From: Saprospiraceae bacterium
GTDB lineage: Bacteria; Bacteroidota; Bacteroidia; Chitinophagales; Saprospiraceae
DNA length: 64,000 nt
Assembly: GCA_016715965.1 (NCBI GenBank)
Contig: JADJXG010000001.1
Location: 248,001 to 312,000, forward strand
Direction: 5' to 3'
Part shown: in pieces, positions 44,215 through 54,275 of the stretch
Numbering within the stretch: position 1 is the first letter of the stretch
Layout: each line of letters opens with the position of its first letter
Program-made: the position numbers and the translations under genes
Notes under the pieces: generated by a model
The model's input: only the letters and a program-made list of their open reading frames with translations
What the model was told of the DNA's origin: nothing
Database searches by the model: none

Positions 44215-44258
44215 TAATAAACCAATCTCATGAAAAGGTATGAAAAGACGAAGCCTCT

Positions 44259-45686
44259 TTAATCTACGTTGTCGTGGAGAAAGGAATTCTCCTCCCGGAT
44301 ATCCAGACGATTCTCCTCATCCATAAAAATCCGGGTTTTGGACATGGCCGTCTCTGAAGACGAATTGACCTTGTCCAATCTAATTTGCTTGCGCTCGTAT
44401 GCAGGTGTGTTTTCCGCTTCAGCCAAGTTGCGACCTTCGCTAAGTGGTTTTCTTCCAATCGACGATTTGACAGCGTTTGGGTCTGCAGCTTGAATAGTTT
44501 GATCATTGATATGATAACTGTCTATTATTTTATCTTCCTTTCTGTCTATTGGGTCTGGTTTTGAATAAAACAAGAGACTGTTAAATCGATTGTCTTCTTT
44601 TGTATGACTTTCAGGAATTGGATCATCAAATTCGATCGTATTGGAGAGCTCAGAGGAGTGTGAATCCATCAGGGGTTTATCCTCTTCATCCAGATCTATA
44701 ACTACTTTTCGAACTTGTGTCTCTGTCGCTGATCGGTTCTTATAACCTTGACCAAAACCTGTAGCAATTAGTGTAACACTGATTTGATCTTCGAGACTTT
44801 CATCCACACAAGATCCCCAAATCAAATCGGTATCAAATCCGGCTTCCTGTTGCACATATTCAGTGATTTCAGCGACCTCATCCATGGTGATCTCCGGAGA
44901 TTTTCCAGTCGTGATATTCAAAAGGATGTGCTTTGCCCCGCGAATATCGTTGTCCTCAAGTAATGGAGAATTGAGTGCGCTCTCAATGACCCTGCGCGCT
45001 CTGTCATCACCCTTTGCATAAGCACTACCCATAATTGCAACGCCACTGTCCTTCATGACAAAGTTGACATCTTCAAAATCAACATTGATATAGCCTGGCA
45101 CTGTAATTATTTCAGCGATTCCTTTTGCGGCAGTGGCCAAAATATTGTCTGCATTGGAAAATGCACTGGACATTGAAAGGTTGCCATACATTTCCCTCAA
45201 TTTGTTATTGGAGATAACGATCAATGAATCAACATTTTGTTTTAACTGATCCAGACCCTCATAGGCCAATCTGGCTCTTCTTGGTCCTTCGAACTGAAAA
45301 GGGAGGGTCACGATTCCAACGGTAAGGATTTCAAGTTCTCTGGCAATTTTAGCGATAATTGGGGCTGCACCCGTACCGGTTCCACCACCCATTCCTGCTG
45401 TCACAAAAAGCATCTTGGTATCCTTCTCCAGAAATCGTCTCAACTCTTCGACAGATTCAAGGCATGCTTGTCTTCCCACCTCAGGGTTGTTACCTGCTCC
45501 GCGACCGACCGTCAACAAAGGTCCAAGCTGAATTTTATTGGGCACGGAACTTATATCGAGACTTTGATGATCTGTATTGCAAACTGCAAAATCAACCCCT
45601 CGAATACCGAGATTATACATTTGGGTCACGGCATTTGTTCCGCCGCCACCGACTCCGATCACTTTTATTATCGATTCTTGAGTCAT
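44259..45686 (-). CDS. ftsZ: Cell division protein FtsZ
   Basis: A 475-residue tubulin-like GTPase with VIGVGGGGTNAVTQM, the tubulin signature GMGGGTGTGAAPIIA (about residues 98-112), the T7 loop VNFVMKDSGVAIMGSA, and NxD-type elements in the core (NVDFEDV). The core ends near residue 320. A long acidic and variable linker and a C-terminal peptide follow. The end reads NRLDIREENSFLHDNVD instead of the usual L-(D/E)-(I/V)-P-A-F-L-R-type peptide that binds FtsA: no proline, four extra residues and His for Arg. It is the last gene of the dcw cluster and forms the division ring. Confidence 0.97.
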   Translation of the reverse strand: MTQESIIKVIGVGGGGTNAVTQMYNLGIRGVDFAVCNTDHQSLDISSVPNKIQLGPLLTVGRGAGNNPEVGRQACLESVEELRRFLEKDTKMLFVTAGMGGGTGTGAAPIIAKIARELEILTVGIVTLPFQFEGPRRARLAYEGLDQLKQNVDSLIVISNNKLREMYGNLSMSSAFSNADNILATAAKGIAEIITVPGYINVDFEDVNFVMKDSGVAIMGSAYAKGDDRARRVIESALNSPLLEDNDIRGAKHILLNITTGKSPEITMDEVAEITEYVQQEAGFDTDLIWGSCVDESLEDQISVTLIATGFGQGYKNRSATETQVRKVVIDLDEEDKPLMDSHSSELSNTIEFDDPIPESHTKEDNRFNSLLFYSKPDPIDRKEDKIIDSYHINDQTIQAADPNAVKSSIGRKPLSEGRNLAEAENTPAYERKQIRLDKVNSSSETAMSKTRIFMDEENRLDIREENSFLHDNVD

Positions 45687-45779
45687 ATAATCTTTTTTAA
45701 TATCTATTTATGCCGTAAAGATACGTAATTATATATTATATAATATAATAAATTATAGATTTTTTTTATATTTAGTCCA

Positions 45780-47147
45780 CTAAAATTCAGAATCGGGGCT
45801 TGCTTCAAAGAATTCCTTGACTGAAATGTATCCTTTGTTGACCACTTTTCCAAACCAGGACTCTTTGCGCGATTCAGCTTCAGACTTGGTAGGCATCGGT
45901 TCAAATCCAATGGGCAGTTCTTCTTCCTGAAGATCAAAGGTTCGTTCCGGTAACTTTCTTTTTTCTTCTTTCTTTTGAGGCAATTTTTTAAAACCCTCTA
46001 AAATTAATCCGACTCCGGTTGCAAACATAGGGTTGGATATTTCGTCCATGTAGTGCGAACTTAAATGTTGGGTGGGATGACCAATTCTTGCAGATAATCC
46101 TGTTTGAAATTCCGCCAATAGGTCCAGATTTTTTAACAGCGAACCGCCACCTGTCAGTACAATTCCAGCAGAAATTTTATTTTCATATCCGCTTCTATGG
46201 ATATCCCACATCACATATTCAAAAATTTCCTCCACCCTCGCCTGAATGACTCTGGAAAGATTTTTCTCAGATATTTCCTTTGGTTCCCTACCCATTAAGC
46301 CCGGAATGGTTATAATTCGGTTGTCCACAATTTCTTCACTCAAAGCTGAACCAAACCTTACTTTTAATTTTTCCGCTTGCTCGATGGTAACTGAACAGCC
46401 GGCCTTTATATCCTTGGAGATGATATTGCTGCCAATAGGTATCACCGAAGTATATCGAATAATTCCTTCATTGTAAATGGTAACATCGGTTGTGCCACCA
46501 CCGATATCGACCATAACTACACCTGCTTCCTTTTCTTCCTTGGCCAAAACCGATTCTGCGGATGCAAGTGGTTCCAAAGTAATGCTTTCTGCCACAAGAC
46601 CTGCTTTCTCAATGCAGCGGAGAATATTCGATGCTGCGGATGTATTCCCTGTGATGATGTGAAAGTTGGATTGTAGCCTTGATCCAGACATTCCGATCGG
46701 ATCAATGATTCCCTCCTCTTCATCCACTGTAAATTCCTGAGGAATAACGTGTAGAATCTGATCCCCGGGAGGCAGGGCTATCTTGTACATATCCTGTATT
46801 AATTTATCAACGTCGGCTTGGGTGACTTCTTCTTGGGGATTGTTCCGATACAATACCCCCTGATGTTGAAGACTTTTAATGTGTTGCCCAGCAATACCTA
46901 CATGCACACGTTGAATTTCCTGCTTGCTCATTTTTTCTGCCAGATCAATTGCGTCACAAATGGCTTTGACGGTCTTGTCAATATTGGAGACAACTCCTCT
47001 GATCACACCCTCTGAACTCACTTTTCCATATCCGAGAATTTCTATTTTGTTCAGAATGTTTCTCCTTCCTACCACTACACAAACTTTAGTAGTTCCGATA
47101 TCCAGTGCTGCTACGATGTCAGGATTTTGAATATTTTGAGTTTCCAT
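45780..47147 (-). CDS. ftsA: Cell division protein FtsA
   Basis: A 455-residue actin-like protein with IVAALDIGTTKVCVVVG at the start (phosphate 1), VVMVDIGGGTTDVTIY (phosphate 2) and AGIVLTGGGSLLKN (adenosine loop). It has the SHS2 1C domain that replaces actin subdomain 1B (GVIRGVVSNIDKTVKAI ... HVGIAGQHIKS). The C-terminal end (WFGKVVNKGYISVKEFFEA) is the amphipathic membrane-targeting helix. It anchors FtsZ to the membrane and recruits later divisome proteins. It is separated from ftsZ by a very AT-rich 93-base gap. Confidence 0.96.
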   Translation of the reverse strand: METQNIQNPDIVAALDIGTTKVCVVVGRRNILNKIEILGYGKVSSEGVIRGVVSNIDKTVKAICDAIDLAEKMSKQEIQRVHVGIAGQHIKSLQHQGVLYRNNPQEEVTQADVDKLIQDMYKIALPPGDQILHVIPQEFTVDEEEGIIDPIGMSGSRLQSNFHIITGNTSAASNILRCIEKAGLVAESITLEPLASAESVLAKEEKEAGVVMVDIGGGTTDVTIYNEGIIRYTSVIPIGSNIISKDIKAGCSVTIEQAEKLKVRFGSALSEEIVDNRIITIPGLMGREPKEISEKNLSRVIQARVEEIFEYVMWDIHRSGYENKISAGIVLTGGGSLLKNLDLLAEFQTGLSARIGHPTQHLSSHYMDEISNPMFATGVGLILEGFKKLPQKKEEKRKLPERTFDLQEEELPIGFEPMPTKSEAESRKESWFGKVVNKGYISVKEFFEASPDSEF

Positions 47148-47186
47148 ACAGATAAGATTTATTGATTCTAACTTAATTTTTTCCCT

Positions 47187-47978
47187 TTATAAAATTGAAC
47201 TGTTTTTCTTACATACCACCTGATCTTTGTTTTGAAGATCAATGGTGGAATAGACATTCCAGCCTTCAAATCGCAAACCTTCACGATAAAAAAACTGAAG
47301 CTTGTCCAACTTTTCCTGAATGTGGTCCACTTTCCCAAATAGAATCTTCTCAGATCCAATTTTTGGCACAAAAACTACATCCCCGGATGCCTGTACATCA
47401 ATTTGTTCTATAAGAGATTGGGCAAATGGGTTTTTGGCGATTTCGAGCGCAAGATAGTAAATATTTTTAATATGTAATTCATTTCCTTTCAACACATTCC
47501 TAACTCCTTGATGACCAGATAATCCTGTGGCCACCGGAACCCTGGCTGCATATCGGGACGAACAAGGAATTTTATTACCCTCGGTGTCAATGTAATATTG
47601 CCTGCCTTCCAAATCCAAAATCCTCAACACTGGATCTCTTTGGAAAATATCAACATGCAAATTTTGGTTGGCATCCAGGTAGATCTCCGCATGATGCACT
47701 ACTGGAAGAGCTTCCAGTTTACTTTCAAGTCCGACCGTATTCAAGGCATAAGTTTTAATTCTTCTCCAATCTTTTTTGTAGAACTTTAAAACTGCCTCCC
47801 GGATGTCTTTTTCATCAATCAGAATATTCTCAGAGGTAGGTCTTAAAATCTGAATTTTAAGCTGACCCGATTTTTGCAATCTTTGCTGCCGGATGGCAAA
47901 CAACCAAACAATTGATACCATCACCATGGTGAAGATGTAGATTGCAATACCGATGCCCAATTTTATTTTTCCTTGCAT
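47187..47978 (-). CDS. ftsQ: Cell division protein FtsQ
   Basis: A 263-residue bitopic protein with one N-terminal transmembrane helix (IGIAIYIFTMVMVSIVWLFAI), a POTRA-like segment (about 40-110: ENILIDEKDIREAVLKFY) and a FtsQ-type beta domain (IYLDANQNLHVDIFQRDPVLRILD ... YYIDTEGNKIPCS). Sequence is poorly conserved, as is usual for FtsQ, but its position between murC (one-base gap) and ftsA makes the call secure. It bridges early and late divisome proteins in the periplasm. Confidence 0.9.
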   Translation of the reverse strand: MQGKIKLGIGIAIYIFTMVMVSIVWLFAIRQQRLQKSGQLKIQILRPTSENILIDEKDIREAVLKFYKKDWRRIKTYALNTVGLESKLEALPVVHHAEIYLDANQNLHVDIFQRDPVLRILDLEGRQYYIDTEGNKIPCSSRYAARVPVATGLSGHQGVRNVLKGNELHIKNIYYLALEIAKNPFAQSLIEQIDVQASGDVVFVPKIGSEKILFGKVDHIQEKLDKLQFFYREGLRFEGWNVYSTIDLQNKDQVVCKKNSSIL

Positions 47979-47979
47979 G

Positions 47980-49359
47980 CTACTTCAATTTTTTAATGAT
48001 TTCTTCTGTATATAGATCCAGATCACCTGCCCCCAAAACTAAAATGACATCAGTCTCCATTAGCGCAATTCTTGCAGCCAATTCAGATTTCGCAATAAAG
48101 TGCTTTGCCTTATTTTCAATTTGGTTAAGTATGCTCCAGGAATCAATTCCTTCAATAGGATTCTCTCTGGCGGGATACAATTCAACAAGAATAATTTCAT
48201 CCAAGGTGCTTAATACTCTTGCAAAATCTGATGCAAAATCTCTGGTCCTTGTATAAAGATGGGGTTGAAAAATTCCCGTTAGCTTTCTGCCTGGATAACA
48301 TTCGCGAGCTGCCTTGATGGCAGCTTCCAGTTCTGTAGGGTGATGGGCATAATCTTCAATTAGAACATTTTGAGGGCTTTCATATTTCCAATCAAACCTG
48401 CGATCAATCCCTTTAAACTGTTGCAAAGCTATCTTCACATCCTCTTCAAAAAAATCCATTCTTTCTGTCACATCTTTCACCACTCTGATTGCCACCGCAG
48501 CATTGGATGCGTTGTGGTTTCCTGGCAAACGAAGTTGAATATTGCGAATTTCAAATCCAGTTTCATCCATAAAATCAAAATACATCCAACCATTTTTAGT
48601 TTCTTTTACAAGGACACGAACATCAGCGTTGGATTGAGTCCCGTAGGTGAGAAATTGTACTTTGTCGCCACATCTTTTTCTAAAAGTTTCCAATTCTGAT
48701 GGAGCGATTCCATGGTACATATATAACCTACCTCCCGGCTTAATTTTATCTACAAATTGCAAATAACTATTCAACATGGTCATTCTGTCACCGTAAATAT
48801 CAAGATGATCAGCATCCAAAGAACCAATCACGGCAATATTAGGACTCAATTGTAAAAACGAGCGGTCAAATTCATCGGCTTCTTCAAGCATCCAATCGTC
48901 TCCGCGATCAATTAAATTGGAAAAATGGTTCTTCGATATACCACCTAAAAAACCAGTAAACGGAACTCGACAATGGTCCAGCAATTGTGCCATTAGGACA
49001 CTGGTGGTCGTCTTTCCATGGGTGCCAGCGACCGCGATGTTTTTATAGTTAGAAGTTAACAGTCCAAGGACCTCCGACCTTTTTTTTAATTTATCCGGCC
49101 ATTGGCTTAAGTAAACAAATTCCGCAAGGTCTTTCGGAATGGCCGGAGTGTAAACAACCATTTCCACTCGCTCTGGTATAAGCTCCGGACTATCTGTATA
49201 ATGAATAGAAATTCCCTCATGAATCATTTGGTTTGTCAGATCAGTTGTATTGCGATCATACCCAAAGACTTTGGCTCCTCTTTGATGAAAGTACCTTGCT
49301 AGAGCACTCATCCCTATTCCACCGATTCCAAGAAAGTATATGATTTTGGGAAGATTCAT
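47980..49359 (-). CDS. murC: UDP-N-acetylmuramate-L-alanine ligase
   Basis: A 459-residue Mur ligase with the N-terminal IYFLGIGGIGMSALARYF UDP-binding loop and the ATP-binding loop AVAGTHGKTTTSVLMAQL (about 115-130). It also has LEADEFDRSFL, the catalytic-domain block NASNAAVAI, and EDYAHHPTELEAAI typical of MurC. It adds L-alanine to UDP-MurNAc, the first cytoplasmic peptide-stem step. Its ATG overlaps the murG stop by four bases (ATGA), a sign of translational coupling. Confidence 0.97.
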   Translation of the reverse strand: MNLPKIIYFLGIGGIGMSALARYFHQRGAKVFGYDRNTTDLTNQMIHEGISIHYTDSPELIPERVEMVVYTPAIPKDLAEFVYLSQWPDKLKKRSEVLGLLTSNYKNIAVAGTHGKTTTSVLMAQLLDHCRVPFTGFLGGISKNHFSNLIDRGDDWMLEEADEFDRSFLQLSPNIAVIGSLDADHLDIYGDRMTMLNSYLQFVDKIKPGGRLYMYHGIAPSELETFRKRCGDKVQFLTYGTQSNADVRVLVKETKNGWMYFDFMDETGFEIRNIQLRLPGNHNASNAAVAIRVVKDVTERMDFFEEDVKIALQQFKGIDRRFDWKYESPQNVLIEDYAHHPTELEAAIKAARECYPGRKLTGIFQPHLYTRTRDFASDFARVLSTLDEIILVELYPARENPIEGIDSWSILNQIENKAKHFIAKSELAARIALMETDVILVLGAGDLDLYTEEIIKKLK

Positions 49360-50450
49360 TGAGTCTGAATAAATGTAATAATCTTTTGTGCTATTTCATC
49401 TGCAGCTTGGGGTTTGGCCAATTTTTCCAGATTACTTCTGATCTCAGCCTGCCTTGCATCGTCATACAATAATGCGATGGTGGCATCCCATAATTTCCTC
49501 AAGGCATCTTCATCCTTGACCAGTACGGAGGCATTTCTCTGTACCAATGACATTGCATTTTTTGTCTGGTGATCATCGGTCACATTGGGTGATGGAACCA
49601 AGATGGAGACAGTACCTGTAACTGCTATTTCGGAAATGGTCAAAGCTCCTGCTCTGCAGATGGCTACGTCGGCAACAGCGTATGCAAAATCCATTCGATC
49701 TATAAAGCTAAATATTTTAATCTGATTTTCAAATCCATCCAACTTTGACCTGATCTCATTTTCATACATCTTTCCTACTTGCCAAATTAACTGTATATTT
49801 TCATTGGCCCTGATCAAAGGATATGCCTGAATGATCACTTTATTCATGGTAGCTGCTCCAAGACTTCCTCCAAAAACACAAATGGTCTTCTTGGTAGGAT
49901 CCAAACCAAAGTATTGATAGGCTTCTTGTTTGTCAACTACCATGCTAAAACTTTTCCTGACGGGATTTCCAGTTACATACAGTTGAGAAGATTTGAAGTA
50001 TGGACGCACATCATCAAATGCTGCACAGACCATTGACGCGTATTTGGCCATCCTTCGATTGGTCAAACCAGGGTATGAATTTTGCTCTTGAATGACGATT
50101 GGAATCCCCAACCACTTGGCGGCCAACATGACAGGGCCGCTAGCATATCCTCCAACACCTACTACAATATCAGGGCGAAATTTCTTCAAAATCCCAACTG
50201 ATTTGGTCAAGGATTTTCCCAATTTCCACAGGACTTTAAGGTTGACAAATATTTTCTTTCTGTTAAAGCCACGAATATCCAATCCAATCACATTATATCC
50301 TGATTTTGGAACTTCTGTCATTTCCAGCTTGCCAAGCGCTCCCACAAACAGGACCTCTACCTCACTCACTTTTGCCCTCAATGCATCTGCCACTGCAATA
50401 GCAGGAAATACATGTCCCCCTGTACCTCCTCCGCTAATTAACACTTTCAT
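49356..50450 (-). CDS. murG: UDP-GlcNAc-lipid I N-acetylglucosaminyltransferase MurG
   Basis: The start chosen is the ATG at 50450 (or the ATG just before it at 50453), giving MKVLISGGGTGGHVFPAIAVADAL. The frame extends further upstream, but that part lies inside ftsW. The GGGTGGHVFPA loop, VVGVGGYASGPV and the UDP-binding block CRAGALTISEIAVTGTVSILVP are diagnostic. It converts lipid I to lipid II at the inner membrane. It overlaps the end of ftsW by about 17 bases and the start of murC by four. Confidence 0.96.
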   Translation of the reverse strand: MKVLISGGGTGGHVFPAIAVADALRAKVSEVEVLFVGALGKLEMTEVPKSGYNVIGLDIRGFNRKKIFVNLKVLWKLGKSLTKSVGILKKFRPDIVVGVGGYASGPVMLAAKWLGIPIVIQEQNSYPGLTNRRMAKYASMVCAAFDDVRPYFKSSQLYVTGNPVRKSFSMVVDKQEAYQYFGLDPTKKTICVFGGSLGAATMNKVIIQAYPLIRANENIQLIWQVGKMYENEIRSKLDGFENQIKIFSFIDRMDFAYAVADVAICRAGALTISEIAVTGTVSILVPSPNVTDDHQTKNAMSLVQRNASVLVKDEDALRKLWDATIALLYDDARQAEIRSNLEKLAKPQAADEIAQKIITFIQTQ

Positions 50451-51633
50451 CATCCAGACTAATTTTGTCCTGTTGGATAGTTTCTTCAGATGTTTCATCC
50501 AGTTTAAGACTGCTGATGTGTTTGCTAACACTCAGAATCATTCCAAATGCAATACTGGTGATTAATAGGGATGTCCCACCCATACTGATAAATGGGAGTG
50601 TGAGTCCGGTAACCGGAACAACGCCAAGCGAAACTGCCATGTTGGCGTATGCTTGGATTACAATACTAAAACCGATGCCAATGGTCAACATTGCTCCGAA
50701 AGCCCTTGGAGATTTGGTAACTATACTGACACAATGGGCCAATAATAAAGTGTATAAAACTATCAAACCGATTCCACCAATCAAAATTCCCCATTCCTCA
50801 CAAATGATGGCATAGATAAAATCGGCATAGGAATAGGGTATGAAATTTCTCAGCATACTGTGTCCCGGACCAACTCCAAACCAGCTACCTCTGGCAATGG
50901 CAATTTTGGCTTGTTGCACCTGATATCCACCATCATTTCCCAAGAATTCATTTATTCTGCTCACCCAGGTATTTACCCTAATCGCATCCGGTAAAAACTG
51001 GCCAATGTAAACCAGTAACCCAAACATGCATACTCCAAGTATCCCTAAGACCAAAATATATTTGAAAGATACTCTGCCTACAATCATCATCAGCACGCAA
51101 GTCACAAACAATAAAGCAGAAGTACTGAAATTCGATGGTGCAATCAGTCCGCAAACGATCAAAATTGGAAGAATGATTGGCATAAAAGATGTCTTAAAAC
51201 TCTTAATGTAGTCCTGCTTGGCTGAAATCGACCTGGCCACATAAGCAATTAAAGCAATCCTTGCAATATCAGAAACCTGAAATGTGATATCCAGAAATGG
51301 CAATTGGATCCACCTTCTCGCATTGTTGATATTTACTCCAAAAAATAAGGCATATACCAAAAGGCCTATTGAAACAATAAGGAAAATGGGTGCATACTTA
51401 TTAAACTCAGTATAATCAACATTGGAAACCAGCCAAGCCAGGGCAAGTCCGACGACTATATAAGGTACATGTTTAAATAAAAAAAATACAGTGGAATCAG
51501 TTTGAAATTTAGTCAATGACAAAGACGCGCTATAAACAGCAAGCATGGAGCATAGAGAAAGCAACAGAATAATGGCCCATAGAAAACGATTTCCTTTGAT
51601 TTCCTCTCTGAGATCTAAAATAAATTCATTCAT
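50434..51633 (-). CDS. ftsW: Lipid II polymerase FtsW (SEDS family)
   Basis: A 399-residue polytopic SEDS protein with about ten transmembrane helices, GNDGGYQVQQAKIAIARGSWFGVGPGHSML in the large periplasmic loop, FIYAIICEEWGILIGG, and the C-terminal LPFISMGGTSLLITSIAFGMILSVS block. It polymerises septal glycan together with FtsI. It overlaps murD by four bases and murG by about 17, so the three are co-translated. Confidence 0.95.
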   Translation of the reverse strand: MNEFILDLREEIKGNRFLWAIILLLSLCSMLAVYSASLSLTKFQTDSTVFFLFKHVPYIVVGLALAWLVSNVDYTEFNKYAPIFLIVSIGLLVYALFFGVNINNARRWIQLPFLDITFQVSDIARIALIAYVARSISAKQDYIKSFKTSFMPIILPILIVCGLIAPSNFSTSALLFVTCVLMMIVGRVSFKYILVLGILGVCMFGLLVYIGQFLPDAIRVNTWVSRINEFLGNDGGYQVQQAKIAIARGSWFGVGPGHSMLRNFIPYSYADFIYAIICEEWGILIGGIGLIVLYTLLLAHCVSIVTKSPRAFGAMLTIGIGFSIVIQAYANMAVSLGVVPVTGLTLPFISMGGTSLLITSIAFGMILSVSKHISSLKLDETSEETIQQDKISLDDESVN

Positions 51634-52946
51634 GATGCGATGCTTTGTTTTATTTTTAAAAACTCATTCTTAAATTGATCTCCTCTATCCATGTAATTTT
51701 TAAACAAATCAAAACTGGCACAAGCTGGTGACAACAAAATGACATCCCCCGGACGTGCTTGCAACCATGCCTCTTGCACTGCCGAAGTAATATTATTGGT
51801 ATCAAAACAAACAGTTGTATGGCGAAAGGAGTCCAAAAGCTTCATATTATCTACACCCAATCCGATCAAAGCTTTTACTTTTTCCTTCACAAAGCTTTGC
51901 AATGAATCGTATTCATTGCCTTTATCCTGACCTCCTGCTATCCAAATCACAGGTTTTTTCATGGCATCCAATGCCCAATACACCGAATCTACATTTGTGG
52001 CTTTGCTATCATTTATAAATTCAACACCATTTATTTCTCCCAATGATTCCAATCGGTGCGGATCGTTGACAAAACTGTTAAGTCCCTTTTGTATCTGCTC
52101 CTCCTTCAGACCTAAAATTTCCAGCGCTCTCAGCACACATGCCATATTTACTGCATTGTGTTTTCCCTTTAGCGAAGTACCACGAAGTACAGCCACTTTC
52201 CTATCGTTTATCCACACCTGGTCACTTTGATCCAATTCTATTTGAAGCTTGTGGATTCTGGATTGAATGGGGTAAAGTTCGATTGATTTGCTGATGACCG
52301 GATCGTTTCCACTTACAATGAAATCATCTTGCTCATTCTGAAATAAAGCAATTCTAAATTTTGAATCGATATAATTCTGAAAATTGTAATCATAACGATC
52401 CAGATGATCCGGAGTAATATTTAAAATGATGGCAATGGAAGGTCTAAAAGTATTGATATGGTCCAATTGAAAACTGCTTACCTCTATCACATAATAATCA
52501 TACGTAAATTCTGCAACACTCCTCGCAAATGAATAACCTACATTTCCAACCTTTGCCACTTGAAATCCTGATGTCTCTAGGATATGGGCGCATAAATTTG
52601 TGGATGTAGTTTTACCATTGCTTCCGGTGATTGCAATTATTTTACCCTTGCAAAAACGGAATGCGAATTCAATTTCAGAAATAATCTCTACCCCTCTCAA
52701 TAACAAATGATTGACAATGGTGGAATTGCTTGGAATTCCCGGACTAATTACCACCAAGTCCGGCACCATGTCATAGGCAATTACGTGACCATCCTCTTCA
52801 AAATCGATTTCCAGTTCGATAAGTTTTGATTTAAAATCCACTGGAATTGACTTCTGATCACTGACAAAAACCACCATGCGCTGTTGATGGGCCAACAATG
52901 CGGCTCCCATGCCACTTTCACCTGCTCCAAGAATTAATACCACCAT
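51630..52946 (-). CDS. murD: UDP-N-acetylmuramoylalanine-D-glutamate ligase
   Basis: A 438-residue Mur ligase with VVLILGAGESGMGAALLA at the start, the P-loop AITGSNGKTTSTNLCAHIL (about 107-125), EVSSFQLDHI, NITPDHLDRYDY, FINDSKATNVDSVYWAL and WIAGGQDKGNEY. It adds D-glutamate to UDP-MurNAc-L-Ala. Its start directly follows the mraY stop without a gap, and its end overlaps ftsW. Confidence 0.97.
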   Translation of the reverse strand: MVVLILGAGESGMGAALLAHQQRMVVFVSDQKSIPVDFKSKLIELEIDFEEDGHVIAYDMVPDLVVISPGIPSNSTIVNHLLLRGVEIISEIEFAFRFCKGKIIAITGSNGKTTSTNLCAHILETSGFQVAKVGNVGYSFARSVAEFTYDYYVIEVSSFQLDHINTFRPSIAIILNITPDHLDRYDYNFQNYIDSKFRIALFQNEQDDFIVSGNDPVISKSIELYPIQSRIHKLQIELDQSDQVWINDRKVAVLRGTSLKGKHNAVNMACVLRALEILGLKEEQIQKGLNSFVNDPHRLESLGEINGVEFINDSKATNVDSVYWALDAMKKPVIWIAGGQDKGNEYDSLQSFVKEKVKALIGLGVDNMKLLDSFRHTTVCFDTNNITSAVQEAWLQARPGDVILLSPACASFDLFKNYMDRGDQFKNEFLKIKQSIAS

Positions 52947-54194
52947 TTATCTCATTTTCAAGGTTATGATGGTAAATACTGCAAGAAGAAGAGTGATAAT
53001 CCAAAATCTGACCGCTATCGTTGCTTCATGCATTCCCTTTTTCTGAAAATGGTGATGCAAAGGAGACATCAAAAAAATACGACGCCCTTCACCATATTTC
53101 TTTTTGGTATATTTGAAATAACTTACCTGAATCATCACAGAAAGATTTTCTACCAAAAAAACACCACAAAGCAAAGGAATCAACAATTCTTTTCTCAAGA
53201 CAATCGCCAAAACAGCAATTATACCTCCAAGTGTCAGGCTTCCTGTGTCTCCCATAAAAACTTTAGCAGGGAAAGAATTGTACCACAAAAATCCGACACA
53301 AGATCCTAGAAATGCAGCTGCAAAAATCACTAGTTCTCCGGTAAATGGAAGATAAAAAATGTCTAAATAATCTGCAATGATTGCATTGCCTGATACATAG
53401 GCCAAGACAGCCAGCGTAGCTGCAATTATGGCAGATACACCAGTAAGCAATCCATCCAATCCATCGGTAAGATTGGCAGCATTGGACACAGCAGTCACAA
53501 TAAAAATAACGATCGGAATAAACAAGATCCAAATAAAAGTCCTTGAATTGTCTCCAAAAAACTGAGTTATCCAGGCATAGTCAAATCGATTGCCCTTTAA
53601 AAATGGAACATTTGTCAATGAAGTTTTTACATAGACATATGGATCGTTCAGATTTTCCGGGTTGTAAATTTCTTGTTGAATATCATACTTAAAAAACATG
53701 GCTTCTGATTTAGACATCCTCACAACGACATCCTCATGATACAACATAGCCAAAGAGACCACAATACCCAACACAACCTGACCTAAAATTTTAAATACAG
53801 CTTTCAGACCTTGCTTGTCTTTCAAAAATACTTTAATGTAGTCATCTGCAAATCCAATAATCCCCATCCATAATGTAGTGAATAGTAACAATTGAATGTA
53901 CACATTGTCCAACCGCGTCAGCAATAAACTAGGCAACAAAATGCCCAAAATAATGATAAGTCCTCCCATAGTGGGTGTACCTTCCTTCTCCTTTTGACCC
54001 ATCAAACCTAAATCCCTGACTGTTTCTCCGATCTGAAGGTTTTTTAGTGCGCGAATAATGCTCTTTCCAAACCACATGGTTATCAGCAAGGATAGGATGA
54101 TCGCTAGTCCCGCCCTAAATGAAATATAATTAAATAACCTACCACCTGGCAGATGAAAAAGTTTCTCTATAAATTGAAATAAATAGTACAACAT
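52947..54194 (-). CDS. mraY: Phospho-MurNAc-pentapeptide transferase MraY
   Basis: A 415-residue polytopic enzyme, slightly longer than enterobacterial MraY because of a periplasmic insertion at about residues 165-205, as is usual in Bacteroidota. Signature blocks are EGTPTMGGLIIILGI, ADDYIKV (catalytic Asp pair), NLTDGLDGLLTG, and the C-terminal SPLHHHFQKKGM. It makes lipid I from UDP-MurNAc-pentapeptide and undecaprenyl phosphate. The 107-base gap to murE upstream is the largest in this part of the cluster and holds a long hairpin. Confidence 0.97.
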   Translation of the reverse strand: MLYYLFQFIEKLFHLPGGRLFNYISFRAGLAIILSLLITMWFGKSIIRALKNLQIGETVRDLGLMGQKEKEGTPTMGGLIIILGILLPSLLLTRLDNVYIQLLLFTTLWMGIIGFADDYIKVFLKDKQGLKAVFKILGQVVLGIVVSLAMLYHEDVVVRMSKSEAMFFKYDIQQEIYNPENLNDPYVYVKTSLTNVPFLKGNRFDYAWITQFFGDNSRTFIWILFIPIVIFIVTAVSNAANLTDGLDGLLTGVSAIIAATLAVLAYVSGNAIIADYLDIFYLPFTGELVIFAAAFLGSCVGFLWYNSFPAKVFMGDTGSLTLGGIIAVLAIVLRKELLIPLLCGVFLVENLSVMIQVSYFKYTKKKYGEGRRIFLMSPLHHHFQKKGMHEATIAVRFWIITLLLAVFTIITLKMR

Positions 54195-54217
54195 GGCTTT
54201 TCATTATGATCGGAAAT

Positions 54218-54275
54218 TTAACAGTACAGCAGGGATCCAATCCCTTTGGTTGCAATCCTCTGCTGTAACTGTTAA
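54218..54275 (-). other. Long imperfect inverted repeat between murE and mraY
   Basis: The arms TTAACAGTACAGCAG (54218-54232) and CTGCTGTAACTGTTAA (54260-54275) pair over 15 bases with one bulged base. The inner sequence can extend the stem further through GGAT/ATCC pairing. No T-run follows on the minus strand, so it is not a simple terminator. It lies 24 bases upstream of the mraY start and could act as an RNA processing site, attenuator or protein-binding operator inside the operon. Confidence 0.55.

Noticed and set aside
50092..50565. A 157-codon plus-strand frame across murG and ftsW
   Set aside because: It is an antisense shadow of two essential genes with perfect motifs.
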